Shown here: positions 1-10,814 of the stretch, in pieces
How positions within the stretch are numbered: the first letter of the stretch is position 1
Layout: each line of letters starts with the position of its first letter
Assembly (NCBI GenBank): GCA_036971615.1
Contig: JAYKKR010000004.1
Span: 496,001 to 560,000, forward strand
Direction of reading: 5' to 3'
DNA length: 64,000 nt
DNA from: Amyloporia xantha
Lineage: Eukaryota; Basidiomycota; Agaricomycetes; Polyporales; Adustoporiaceae
Notes under the pieces: model-generated
The model's database searches: none
What the model was told of the DNA's origin: nothing
Seen by the model: only the letters and a program-made list of their open reading frames with translations
Position numbers and translations under genes: made by a program

Positions 1-38
1 GGGGTGGGACTTCCCTTGCAACGACCCGTGCCACAAGA

Positions 39-2627
39 ATGAACCACATCGTCGCTTCGGATGATGAATGCGAATTGTCACCGACTCAACCGACTCAACC
101 GAAGCAACCGAAGCAGTCGTGGAAAGTCAGCTCGAAGGCGGTTGTACTACAGGGAGTGGCAGGTAAGAAAGCGATTGAACTGATTTCTCACCTCGCACAG
201 GGCTCCAAGAGCAATGTTGACAGTGTCGAATGTCAGCAGTGGATCACCACTATGAGGACGATGGTGGAGGGTTCCTCGGAGGGTGGCATGGACATTGCCT
301 ATGCCACCAATGATCTTTGGTCTCTAGTCACTCGAGTGAGCAAAGTGGAAGGGATGACCACCGCCCTTTCTTTCATGTCGAGTGTCACCAAAATGGAACT
401 TGCAGCGAAAGTCCACAGGTACCTTTCTAGTTCCTATCAGAGATTGTCACTGAATGTCTTTCTTCCTTTTAGTATCAAGGCTCACAATCCTAAGGTCAAG
501 GGGAAAGATCTGTGGCGATCGAAGATAGAAGGCAATCCTGGGGCGCCGTCACGTAAAACATTTACTGGGTGGATAGCACAGGGCTATAAGTTCGCAGCCT
601 TGGCTGGTGCGGGTGAGTCTGCTTTTTCTCATTGTCCAGACGTTTGCCAATATATAAAAAATACCTTTAGGCTCGATTTACCTCCTCATGATCGTAGCTG
701 CTAGAGAACATTACAGAGAAGTAGGACGGCTTAAAGATGGTATCATTCAGGCTCTATGCAATGCTATCCGCTGCCCCGACCCAGGTTAGTCTTTTATATT
801 TAGAATGAGAGGTCTTGCTCAATTATTATTCAGACACCGATGCTGGCCAGGACATCATCACTCGCATTATCCCTTTGATTGAGCATCTTCGAACCCACAT
901 TCCTGTTCGCGTCTCCTCCCTCTTCTCTCATGCCATTCTTGATGAGTGCCAGCTGCCTACTGAGATTGATTGTCGTGATCTGGACCAGTCAGATACCTTC
1001 TTTGACCATATCAAACAGAAGTGAGTATCCACCTTGTTCTTTATTGTAACAGGCCATGTCTGATGTCTTATGTAGTTGTTTTGCATCCATTGACCGTCAT
1101 CACACCATATGGGCCTCTTGTCTTACACCCATTGAGGATGACATACGTCCTATGTCTCTTCACATTATGGGCAATCGTTTGCTGGGATCGACTTCCTCTC
1201 ATGCACCGTCTTATGCTTCTTCTCGTGCACCTAGTCCTCTCAGTGACTCAGATGATGAGCGAATGGTGATAGATCTACCTGAAGAGGACAACGACACCTT
1301 GTTCACCGTTGTCCCTGCCAATCAATTTTATAATCCCCATTCTGATTCACCTAATTACTTTGTCCTTCATACTGCTTTTGATTTTAATGCCCCTTCCAAT
1401 TGTCGCCTTCCCTATCCCACTAGGAACTCTGATGCCCAAGTTCAATGGACAGTGGCAGAGCGGACTAATGCTAGTTCTGCATATATTGGACAGTCGTTGG
1501 AAGACATAGCTGAAGAGGTAAGTATTCACCACTCTGTCAGATGCATTCATTGGTCTGAATTCACTTCTAGATCAATACGCTCTATGACTCTAAGGGAGCT
1601 AAGATGTTTGCTGGCTCATATATCAAGTTGGATCATGATGTGTTAGATGGGTGAGTGTTAGGTTGTGACTCTATTTCCCACTGCTAACAATCTCTATAGA
1701 AAGGAAATCGACATCAGAGGCCACAACAATGAACTTGTTGCTTTCATTGCATGCGACATGCCCGCAAGCATGAAAGAAAGCTTGGCCAGAAACATTCGCA
1801 CTGCGCTGGCGGTGAGTGGAAAAGAAGGCTACACATTGCAAGAAATGGACAGCTCTCAGTCGACTGGTTTGCACAAATTTCCCTGTCTCCATTTCTCCTG
1901 GTATGCTCGCAATGTGACTCGAGTGAGATTCTCCTTTATTTGCGTTGATTGCTTGCTTAAGTCCCTCCTTTCTTTAGGGAGATGATGCGCCCCAAGATGT
2001 TCATCCTCTACATCTGCAGCGTACTAATGCCAGACACACCAATCATGACCAGTTCAGTGCATATGTGTCTAAGGAACTACTGGAGCATCAAGAGGAGTAC
2101 GACAACTTGTGTAATTCATTTCAAGAGTTCTTTGATTGGATCCGTGCTAAGGTTTGTTCTTTTTTACTTAATGAAAGACATAGCTGACATATGTTCCTTA
2201 GCTGGAGAGTCGCCTGCCAGAGATATGCGAGTCTCTGGAAATATTCATTGACGTCCTGCCTGGTCAAGAAGTATCTCCTTGTCATCCGTTCAGTGGGTTT
2301 GTCCTCAACATCAATGTAGCGACTGCTGGTCACAGAGATGTCAAAGACCTCAAGGCCTGTTTAGTTCTTGCTATTGGAGATTTCACAGGAGGGGAGATAG
2401 GTCTGGTAGAGCCGGGTCTTGTGTTGCCCTTGCGCAATGGGGATTTGACCGTATTTGATTCTGGTAAAATCACTCACTTCAACCTACATTTCAAAGGTTC
2501 TCGTGCGTCTCTTGTGCTTCATTCTGATGGTGCAGGGGAGAAGTACAGTAACAATCTAGGCGGATGGAAGGAACATAATTACATGACTTCGTCTTTACAC
2601 CTTTCTTGGCGCCTATCCACTTTGTAG
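39..2627 (+). CDS. TET-like 2-oxoglutarate/Fe(II) dioxygenase, multi-exon
   Basis: Joining short GT-AG introns gives a protein of roughly 600-650 residues; the first exon runs 39-418 and the stop is at 2625-2627. The C-terminal part (about 2200-2560) has the double-stranded beta-helix signature: HPFSGFVLNINVATAGHRD supplies the HxD iron ligands, ITHFN the distal histidine and GSRASLVLH the 2-oxoglutarate-binding arginine. A GG-x-I-x-L-x-EPGL strand lies between them. All four key residues are present, so the domain looks catalytically competent. The N-terminal part has no domain I recognise apart from an acidic Ser-rich stretch near 1200-1290. Basidiomycetes carry large families of TET/JBP-like dioxygenases of this kind, often linked to transposons. 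The substrate, possibly methylated DNA or RNA bases, is inferred from the family only. The first 38 bases leave open an upstream exon. The gene sits 80 bases before the DUF6532 gene on the same strand. Confidence 0.7.
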
Positions 2628-2706
2628 CTGTTTGTGTTTGTATTTGCCAGCAATACATTTGACGCGACATTTACTGTTCCTTCTTGGATCTTCTCGCCTT
2701 CTCCCA

Positions 2707-4672
2707 ATGGCTGGTGCTACCCGGCGCTCTACACGTCAAGGACAACCCAGTGCCAAAGCTATAGAGGCATCTGAGTCCTCTGGAAGCTCCAAATCTATTT
2801 CCCAAAAAGGCCAAAAGAAAGGCGACTCTGCTACAGCTGTTGGCGACAAGACCAATGCTTCTGGAGCTCTCACACCTGCAGAAAAGTCCACACTGAAGCT
2901 GCTACAGGCTAAGCAATCGTCTGCTGCTGCGGCTCTGTTGAAGAAGCAAGATGAAGGTGAGTATATCCAAATTATATTGCCAGCACAGATACAGCAACTT
3001 GGGTATAGATATTCGCAAGCGCAATGCAGCTCTCTTAGATGAAGATGATGAAGACGACTCTGCTGAAGACAAGGAGAGGAATGGTCAACATCAACAACAA
3101 GCCAACAAGAAACAGCGCATCGGACAGAACAATAGCTTGAATGACGAAGAACGTGAGCTGGCTGCTAGTATGGAGAATGGAGCTGCACCGGATGACAATG
3201 AAGGTACGTGTCTGGTTGTGCCTATGTTTCTCATACAGATTATCATCTACATGTTGATAGAAACCATCAACTCTGACAATGAGTTGGCCCGTACAAGCGA
3301 TGTGGAAATTGAAGATCTGAATCTAGATGAAGACGATCCTCAGCAACCAGGTAATATACCTATACATGAAGAGAATGAGAATGGGGTGAGTAACGCCCAG
3401 ATCAATATATAAATCATCATTCCTACTCACTTTTGTTCCAGGTTCAAGTGAGGGATGCAAGGCAAGAAGTCTTTCACAGACGTTCTCGCTCTGTGACCTC
3501 TCGCTCCCATTCTTCTCGTGCCTCATCGTGTGCCTCCTCTCGTGTCTCTTCACCAGCGCCGCGACATGTCAAAGTAACTCTCAGTGACTTTCCTTCCCAT
3601 ATCCGCCCTCTGGCTAACTTTGCAAAGTCATGTACTCGGGAGGACATCGCTACCAAGGATGGCTTTCCAGGTGATATTGATACCTTTTGTTGGAAGGCCA
3701 TACAAGCTGCTGGTCAACTCGCATCCAATCTAGAGGCTGCAGTGGAGGCGTCCAATCAAAATGTGGATCTGCGAGAGATGCTTATTACTTACGTTAAGTA
3801 TTTTGCTTTCAAGCTCTTATATTACATGGTTACTAATGTGCCTCAACATATTGATATAGGCTGGCTATGCTATCACTGGTCTGCGAGGCGACTTGAAGAG
3901 CAAGGCAAAGCTGAAGATCGGTGGCCACTTTGGGATTACAATACATACACCTGCAGCCGATGTCCAAAAGTTGGTTCGCTGGTTGAGAGAGCGCTCCAAC
4001 TTTATGTTCGGAGGAATGGACATTAAGGTAAGGTCGCATAATTGCTATTTGCAGCTACTAATTCAATCTTGTGTTGTAGAATCAGAGTGTAGATCGTTTA
4101 CAGCCGTTCTGTCATCCTATCATTTCCGATATCATTCGCCAGCAGTGGTTCGGCAAGGGCAAGGCTGATATTCTCGCATACAAAAAGATGGTGGCTCAAA
4201 AGAAGGTGTTTGGTCGTGTCATCGTCCTCACTGTCACTGCTGTAAGTTATTGATTAGCATTCCACACATTATGTATCTGACTTTCTCTAGATTGAGGGTG
4301 CCCTGCTCGAGTTTGAAACTGGTGTGCATCACGCCATTAATTTCAGTGAAGAGACAATGACTTCTCGGTATATATTCTAATGCTTTTTATGTGATGAGAC
4401 TGATGGACATTGGGTCATATGCAGATATGTTGCTCACTGGCGCTCTTGGTCCAAGCTTGAGACAGATTCCCCTAACTGGACACAGAAGTTACAGAGCAAG
4501 ACATTTTCTGAGATCGTGTATGTCATACATTTGTGGTCTGTATCATATTAATTGTATCAACAGGAATTCTTTGAACAAGTCTCACCTTCATCTTGATGTC
4601 GACAATGGGGATCTCGATGATGTTGATTTTGCTCAGCTGGAAGCCAATGCGACTAGCGGTGCAGACCCTTAG
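2707..4672 (+). CDS. DUF6532-domain protein
   Basis: The start ATG at 2707 opens a basic, Ser/Lys-rich N-terminus (MAGATRRSTRQGQ). Short introns then join an acidic, Asp/Glu-rich segment, a Ser/Arg-rich segment near 3480-3560, and a C-terminal domain from about 3590 to 4560. That domain has the pattern of DUF6532: helical blocks around HPIISDIIRQQWFGKGK, then VTAIEGALLEFETG, then YVAHWRSWSKLE. DUF6532 is a basidiomycete-expanded domain of unknown function. The tail is acidic (NGDLDDVDFAQLEAN). I see no catalytic motif. The low-complexity charged N-terminus would fit a nuclear protein, but that is inference. It is tandem to the dioxygenase gene upstream and about 220 bases left of the KDZ element boundary. 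Confidence 0.6.
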
Positions 4673-4889
4673 ATACTCATTGATGTCGGTTCATTTATAT
4701 CATATTTCCAATATATTGCATGCATGATCATTGCTATGTGTGAGCTCTAAGTGTGCTTTCTGAACGCTCAATTGAAAATTGGAGTCAACTTGAGATGTTA
4801 TAAGATGCGTTGGGAGCCACCTAGACTGACTCTCAGAATACCACACAAGTACTCTCTATATACTTTGAAATAGCTTAGGACACACCATA

Positions 4890-5611
4890 CAGTCACTATA
4901 GCCTACTCTATAGGGAGAGATATGGGTGAAATTTTTATTACTTAGTAAGGAGAGCGGACGTCGGCCGACGCCATCGCTATAGCCTGCAGTGCAGGGTCGG
5001 CCGAGAGGGTATAATATAGCCTGTAGATACGGCGCGGCCGAGTGCGCCATATTTCCGTAGTATATTCTCGCCTTCAAGTAGCGTCGGCCGAGAGGGTATA
5101 ATATAGCCTGTAGATACGGCGCGGCCGAGTGCGCCATATTTCCGTGGTATATTATCGCCTTCAAGTAGTGTCGGCCGAGAGGGTATAATATAGCCTTTAG
5201 ACACGGCGCGGCCGAGTGCGCCATATTTCCGTGGTATATTATCGCCTTCAAGTAGTGTCGGCCGAGAGTGTATAATATAGCCTGTAGACATGGCGCGGCC
5301 GAGTGCGCCATATTTCCGTGGTATATTATCGCCTTCCAGTAGCGTCGGCCGAGGGCTATAATATAGCCTTTAGACACGGCGCGGCCGAGTGCGCCATATT
5401 TCCGTGGTATATTATCGCCTTCAAGTAGTGTCGGCCGAGAGGGTATAATATAGCCTGTAGACATGGCGCGGCCGAGTGCGCCATATTTCCGTGGTATATT
5501 ATCGCCTTCCAGTAGCGTCGGCCGAGGGCTATAATATAGCCTTTAGACACGGCGCGGCCGAGTGCGCCATATTTCCGTGGTATATTATCGCCTTCAAGTA
5601 GCGTCGGCCGA
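4890..5611. repeat. Left terminal array: about 7 copies of an 87 bp unit
   Basis: After a unique tip (4890-4990), a unit with the landmark GGCGCGGCCGAGTGCGCC recurs at 5031, 5118, 5205, 5292, 5378, 5465 and 5551, a spacing of 86-87 bases. Each unit contains GGCCGAG and a TATAATATAG block. Copies 3, 5 and 7 share TTTAGACACGG while 4 and 6 share TGTAGACATGG, so the array also repeats as dimers of about 173 bases. This indicates recent amplification by unequal exchange. The array is the inverted counterpart of 22429-23480. Reading frames across it are by-products of the repeat and not genes. Confidence 0.93.
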
Positions 5612-5814
5612 TGGTGGATGCAGTGGTATTCATATCGCGCATCATGGCGCGCCGCGCTTATGGGCCTGGTATGCCCACTGGGATGGTATTTTCATGGCGC
5701 GGTATCGGCGCCGCCAGGTCATGTGTTCGCGTATATTGGTAAAGCAACTCAATATTCTGTGACTACATTTTGTCCTTGATGCCAATGACATCGGAGTATA
5801 TACTGTATAACGAA

Positions 5815-7579
5815 TTATATCTCGCCATTCCACATCATGGCTTCAACCCCAGTGGTCCCGTCCTGCGGTGGCTTGGCTGTGAGCAAGGATTTGATGGGCT
5901 GGTGCAGCTTCAAGATTGCGTTGGCGACGTCGATGTCCTCTTCTATACGTCGTAACCTCTCGCTCAGGGATTGCGCTTGAAGGAACATCAAGTTTTCTTC
6001 GCTCGCGAGGAAAACCTTCTATTGTTTTCTTTAGCGAATGGCAAATTGCGAGCGCAGTGTCATACCGAATTTAATCTCGATGGCGTTCATGGCGCTATTG
6101 GGGGAGTGGCCTCTGCCATCATCAAAGTATGGATTCTCCAATTCTTTGCATATTTAAGTATGGTGAAAGGGTGAATTTCGCTGTACTTACTTGAGTCAAT
6201 GATGTCCTCGTCGTGATCCAGAATGGGAGCGAGGGCGAAGGTACGAGGGAGATCCTGGCCACGGTCTCTGAGCCGCTGACGGTGTGCCTCCAAGTCCTGG
6301 AGTGGTATCAGCATGACGATGAAGGCGATGGAGGGCTTTCACTTACCAGAGGACCGCGGGGTATGTTGTGCTCGTCCAACACCTCATTTATAATGTCAAG
6401 GTACTGTCTATGAGTATTCAAACACAAAGGCAAGAGAAAGCGAGGCAAAATACCTGGCGATTGAGTTGGATGAGGCGCTCATCCGCCATGTCAACATCGC
6501 CATCTTGGCTATGCGCAAGGTCGTGATCAAGTGCGCCGTCCATCCCGCCGTCCATCCCGCCGTCCACGCCGCCGTCCACGCCGCCATCCACGACGCCATC
6601 CATAGGCGCGCCTCTATCTTCAATAGTAGAGGAATGGAGTGTCAGTAGGAAATAGGTTTAAAAACATGAGTGTGGACATACCTGGGGATGGAGTGGCCGG
6701 GAGATCCAGCTGATCGCGGAGCTGGAGGACTGGAGACAGCGATGGCGACAAGTCGAGGTGTGCACGATGAGGGACAGGCGACTCGAAGGTAGGCTGGGCG
6801 CTGTGCACTCGCTCTGGAGATGCCTCCAGGTCAAGCTGTGGACGGTGCAACGGGGTGTTTACCTGCGATGGCGAAAGGTCCAGGGCGGATCTAAAAGGTG
6901 AGGTCTGCATTCGCGATGGCGAGGTGAAATCCAACGGTTGTCTTGATAGCGAGGTATTCGGCGGTGAGGGCGAAATGTTGAGCGATGGACGGAAGAGATC
7001 TATATCTTGGGAAGATGCCGACTGCATTGTGGGCCTACGTAGTTGAGGGACGTTAATTGGGGAAGACGAGGTCCACACGTCTTTTTGAAGTAGGCGCGGA
7101 CGGCGGTGGCGGCATATCGAGAGGAGTGCTACGTTGTGCAGATCCCCCTGAACGTTGGCAAGGTCAGGCGTTGGCGACATAGCAAAGCGAAAGTTTAGCG
7201 GCGGCGGGGATGGCGATGGCGATGCGGACAAATCGCCAAGCGTACGCGCTGGTGGCAGAGTGCGTGAAGGCGAAGGCGAAGGCGAAGACACCACATCCAG
7301 AATTGGGCGAGGAACATCCCCTCTGATGGGCGAGGAGTCGAAGTCCAGAGTTGGGCGAGGGACATCCCCTCTGATGGGCGAGGACTCGAAGTCCAGGGTA
7401 GGGCGAGGGGCATCCCTCTGATGGGCGAGGACTCGAAGTCCAGGGTAGGGCGAGGGGCATCACCTCTGATGGGCGAGGAGTCGAAGTCTAGTATTTGGCG
7501 GGCTGAGGGGAGTGAGCGCAGGTTGGCGTGAGGATATCTACATGATGTGCTCACCTAGCTCGTCTGCGTGTTCCGACAT
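5815..7579 (-). CDS. Unknown KDZ-cargo protein with Ser/Pro and DGG repeats, frame break near 7410
   Basis: The start (MSEHADEL) is at 7579, followed by an intron to about 7510. The next exon repeats a DFxSSPIRGDxPRPTL unit several times, then continues as a Ser/Pro-rich region with a recurring LDLSPS/LDFTSPS motif down to about 6680. Later exons give a run of DGG repeats (about 6540-6600), a helical block (LIQLNRQYLDIINEVLDEHN, about 6380-6490), a basic/acidic block (LEAHRQRLRDRGQDLPRTF) and a C-terminal coiled segment (SLSERLRRIEEDIDVANAIL). The stop is at 5815. One repeat copy near 7410 lacks a base found in its sisters, which breaks the frame there unless an intron bridges it. I do not recognise the family. 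It is divergent from the Zn-cluster gene across 242 bases. Confidence 0.55.
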
Positions 7580-7821
7580 GGTTGAAAGCAAGGCGGAAGG
7601 AATGCGGAAACGTGCCAAGTTCGTCTAGAGGCATCTAATATACCCATGAGCGCAACACGTGCGGTGCCGATCGAACGGGCGCGGATCTTTCCGCCAGGCG
7701 CCCGCCATCAACCAACGCGATGCACCGCGTGGGTCTGACTTCGTCTCTTCTTCTACCACCACCACCACCACCACCGCCATCACCACAGCTGTCAAATCCC
7801 ATCTCGCTTGCTTCTACCACC
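7580..7821. promoter_or_regulatory. Divergent intergenic promoter region between cargo genes 1 and 2
   Basis: These 242 bases separate the starts of two genes read away from each other and must hold both promoters. A run of CCA triplets lies at about 7756-7775. The downstream start is in a good context (ACCACCATGTCC). I see no clear TATA box. Confidence 0.4.
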
Positions 7822-10592
7822 ATGTCCGCCTCCAGCATCAACAGCGACATCATCATCGCCGCAGTGCGCCTGGAAGAGGCGCTGAAGTTTCTGCCCGGGA
7901 AGCGCGACGCGAAGTACAAGGTGTTTGAGAGCAACTTCTGGGAGGAAGTGGTAAGTGATTGTAACACAATCAGGGTGAGCACTGTGGCGCTGAGTCTGTA
8001 TAATGGCGCCTCTAGCAATCGATCTTCGCGAAGATCAAGGCGCTGGGAAAACACCGCGAGGGATTACAAGTGCCGCCGCTGTTGGTCAGCGCCATGGCGC
8101 AATACACGGTGGCGTCGCACAAGAAGCGCGGAGTGGACTTGACTGCCATCAAGGTTGACGACCCCGCCATTCAAAGCCATGGCCTCTCCAAATACGTGTG
8201 GCATGGCGATTACATTGCCGAAGACCTCGGGGGCAACCTTTGGTGGAAAGGTGAGTGCACTGCGAAACCATACGCCACGTCATCACTAACGGCTCAGCAG
8301 CGCTGTTGCGCAAGCGTACGAGCGAGGTTGCGCTGGGTGGGGATGGAGTTGCGGGGCCAAGTGGGGTGACGGAGGAGGCAGAGGCAGGCGGGAGTCGAGG
8401 GAAAGTGGCGAAGAAGGGGGCGGATGACGACGCAGGGCGGCCTCTAGAAGGTCAAAGGGAACGACGCCGGCGACGGACGGCGATGAGGGCGTCGTCATCG
8501 CTGCACCAGTAACGAAGAAGCCACGGCGCGGAGGGGCTGCAACGACGGCCGGGAACTAAGGCGGCATCCAAGGGCGGAGTCAAGACCACCACTGCGAAAG
8601 CGGCAGGAGAGGAAACGACGGCCGGCAAGTCTGAGCCGCGGACGAAGACGAAGGCGGGGCCATCGACGTCAAAGACGAACGAGAAGGCTTCATCGCGCAA
8701 GTCTCCTGCGGGCAAGGATGATGACGCCAGGCAGACGCGGTCGAAGGCGAAGGCGGGATCGTCGACGGGGAAGGGAAAGGGAAAGGCGAAGGCCTCGCCG
8801 GCGCCCGAAGATGACGACATGGACGAGGATGCTCAAGGCGAGAGTGAGGAGATGGAGGAGACGGAGACATTTGTCTCGGTGAGTACGTTTACCAGATGCG
8901 CGGCAAGCGATGCTGACTGACATGCCTTCAGGCGATGCCTTGCGGAAATTGCGCCAAGGCCAAAGCTGAATGCAGGCTTGCTGTCGTGGACGGTCGGCGT
9001 TGCATGCGCTGCCTGAAGCGCAAGATAGGCTGCTCGATCGTGCCACACAACCTGAGCGGCAATCCGATCAGGGGCCCCTACGGTGCAGTCCTGGCAAGCA
9101 AGTATCAGGACGTCATCAAGAACAGCCTCGCCGATGGCATCAAGCCTCCTCCACCGCGCTGGGATGAGGAGAGGAAGGAGTTTGTGGAGGATAGAGGCAA
9201 GCGGGGCAAAGCTGCGGCGAAGGGTTCGGAATCGAAGGCGAGCGATGAGATGGATGTGGATGAAGAAGAAGGGGAAAAGGACGATGGCAAGGCGGGTAGC
9301 GCGGATGTCGATGCGAAGGACGACGCGGAGGTGGACAGCCAGCTGCGGGTGGCATCAGCGACTGGCGATGCCGCTGCGTCCCGCCCAATAGCGCCGCTCC
9401 CGAAGACATCACTCAGCTCGATGAAGGCGTGGGTTGGGAAGCCACCTCCAGCGGTGGCTAAAGGGAAGGGCAAGGAGCGCGCGGACCGTCCTCTCCAGGA
9501 GGCAGAGGCCAGCGGCTCGAGCGATCGCTCGGCGCGGCTTGGGCTCAGGCCTGGCGAGGTAAAATGTAAGTCGGCTTCACTCTTTCTGGACGGCGCGATC
9601 AACTGACCAAGTCAATGTGTGGCTGCCAGACCACCATGGCGAGTACCACCACTACGTAGGATTCTCCAAGGACCCCACCGCCATGGATGAAGGCGCTACG
9701 CGCAGGACCAGGAGTTGTCTCATTTCCAGCCATTTACGGCGTACCTCACTGAGCAAGGCCACCGACTCGAGAAGAACATCAACATAATGACGGCGTGGCA
9801 AGACCGCTTCGGTAGCATGGTCGACAACTTCCAGCAGTCACTGCTCGCCATCAACAGGCAGCAGGTCAACATGACCGAGCGCATTGATAACGCCGAGGGG
9901 CAGATTGGCGGCCTACTGGCAAGAGTTGAAGGCGCGGAGCAGACTCTGCAAGATGTGCGCTCTGAGGACTCGGGTCGCTCGCATCGCCGCGCTCGAGGAG
10001 ATGGTCACGGTTCTGCAGGACGATCTGCGTGCAGCCAAGGAGAACATGGCGATGGATCGCCTTGGTGCGCAAGTCGCGAACATGGAGGTGCGCGTGGACA
10101 CGTTGATGGACAACGTGCGCGATGAGAGCGAGAGGACGCGGCAGGCGATGGCGGGCATTGAGGCAGGTGAGGCGAGATTACAGGGGCTCATCGCGCAGTT
10201 TGAGTCAGTGCGCCGTGACGTCGCTCGCCACAACGACGCGGGAGGCCGAGACGCTATTGGACAAGGCGCATCTGTCGGTGGAGCTCGTGCAGAAGGCGGA
10301 ACAGGACGCGCAACGACGGCGCAAGGCGAGGGCGATCATGGACAGCGCTCACGAGGGAGCCACTCCCATTTCGTGGTCTACCTCAGAGCGTGGCTCTGTA
10401 GGAGATCAATCGGACTTCACGAATGAAGCTCTGTCGACGCCCGCCGGTGGCTCCACACCTTCAATCAGGCGTTTCTCCTTGGAGATCGACGACGACGAGA
10501 TGGCGAGCGTGGCCGCGGAGGAGCGAGAGCCTGATGCCGCAACATCACCCGTCACTGTCGACGACGCCGAGATGCCTCCCGCTTCGCCTTAG
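7822..10592 (+). pseudogene. Zn2Cys6-like cluster and coiled-coil cargo protein, several frame breaks
   Basis: Exon 1 (7822-7950) and exon 2 (8016-8250) encode a helical N-terminal domain (for example EALKFLPGKRDAKYKVFES and GLSKYVWHGDYIAEDLGG). A long Lys/Ala/Ser/Gly-rich linker follows, then after an intron at 8879-8931 comes CGNCAKAKAEC...CMRCLKRKIGC. That spacing, C-x2-C-x6-C-x9-C-x2-C-x6-C, is the fungal Zn2Cys6 binuclear cluster pattern and suggests DNA binding. From about 9715 the protein is a long coiled coil (for example IDNAEGQIGGLLARVEGAE), ending in an acidic tail with its stop at 10590-10592. The reading frame has to change near 8440, 8555, 9955 and 10235 without plausible introns, so this copy is probably broken or the assembly carries indels. 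It lies divergent from cargo gene 1 and convergent with the HMG-like gene. Confidence 0.6.
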
Positions 10593-10814
10593 ATAATTGT
10601 TTTTGTAACTTTGCTGTACTTTCAAACGAATGCATTGTGTACACTCTCCAGCGACCAGTAACATTGAGACTGCGATGACGGCAACACCCTCGGCATCACA
10701 GTGCGCCACGGGGCTTGCACAGGGAGCGGCACGCCATCGCCATCCTTCGCAGCGCTGAGTTCAATCATCGCCATTGAATTTAAATGCGAGGTAGTGTACA
10801 TGGGAAATAGTATT

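Noticed and set aside
4856..5550. Minus-strand open frames with a repeated protein motif
   Set aside because: They translate the 87 bp terminal repeat units, and the same motif appears in several frames. The DNA repeat explains it.
4890..5611. Regularly spaced direct repeats that could suggest a CRISPR array
   Set aside because: The whole 87-base unit is repeated with no unique spacers. The array is matched by an inverted array at the other transposon end, and the genome is eukaryotic.
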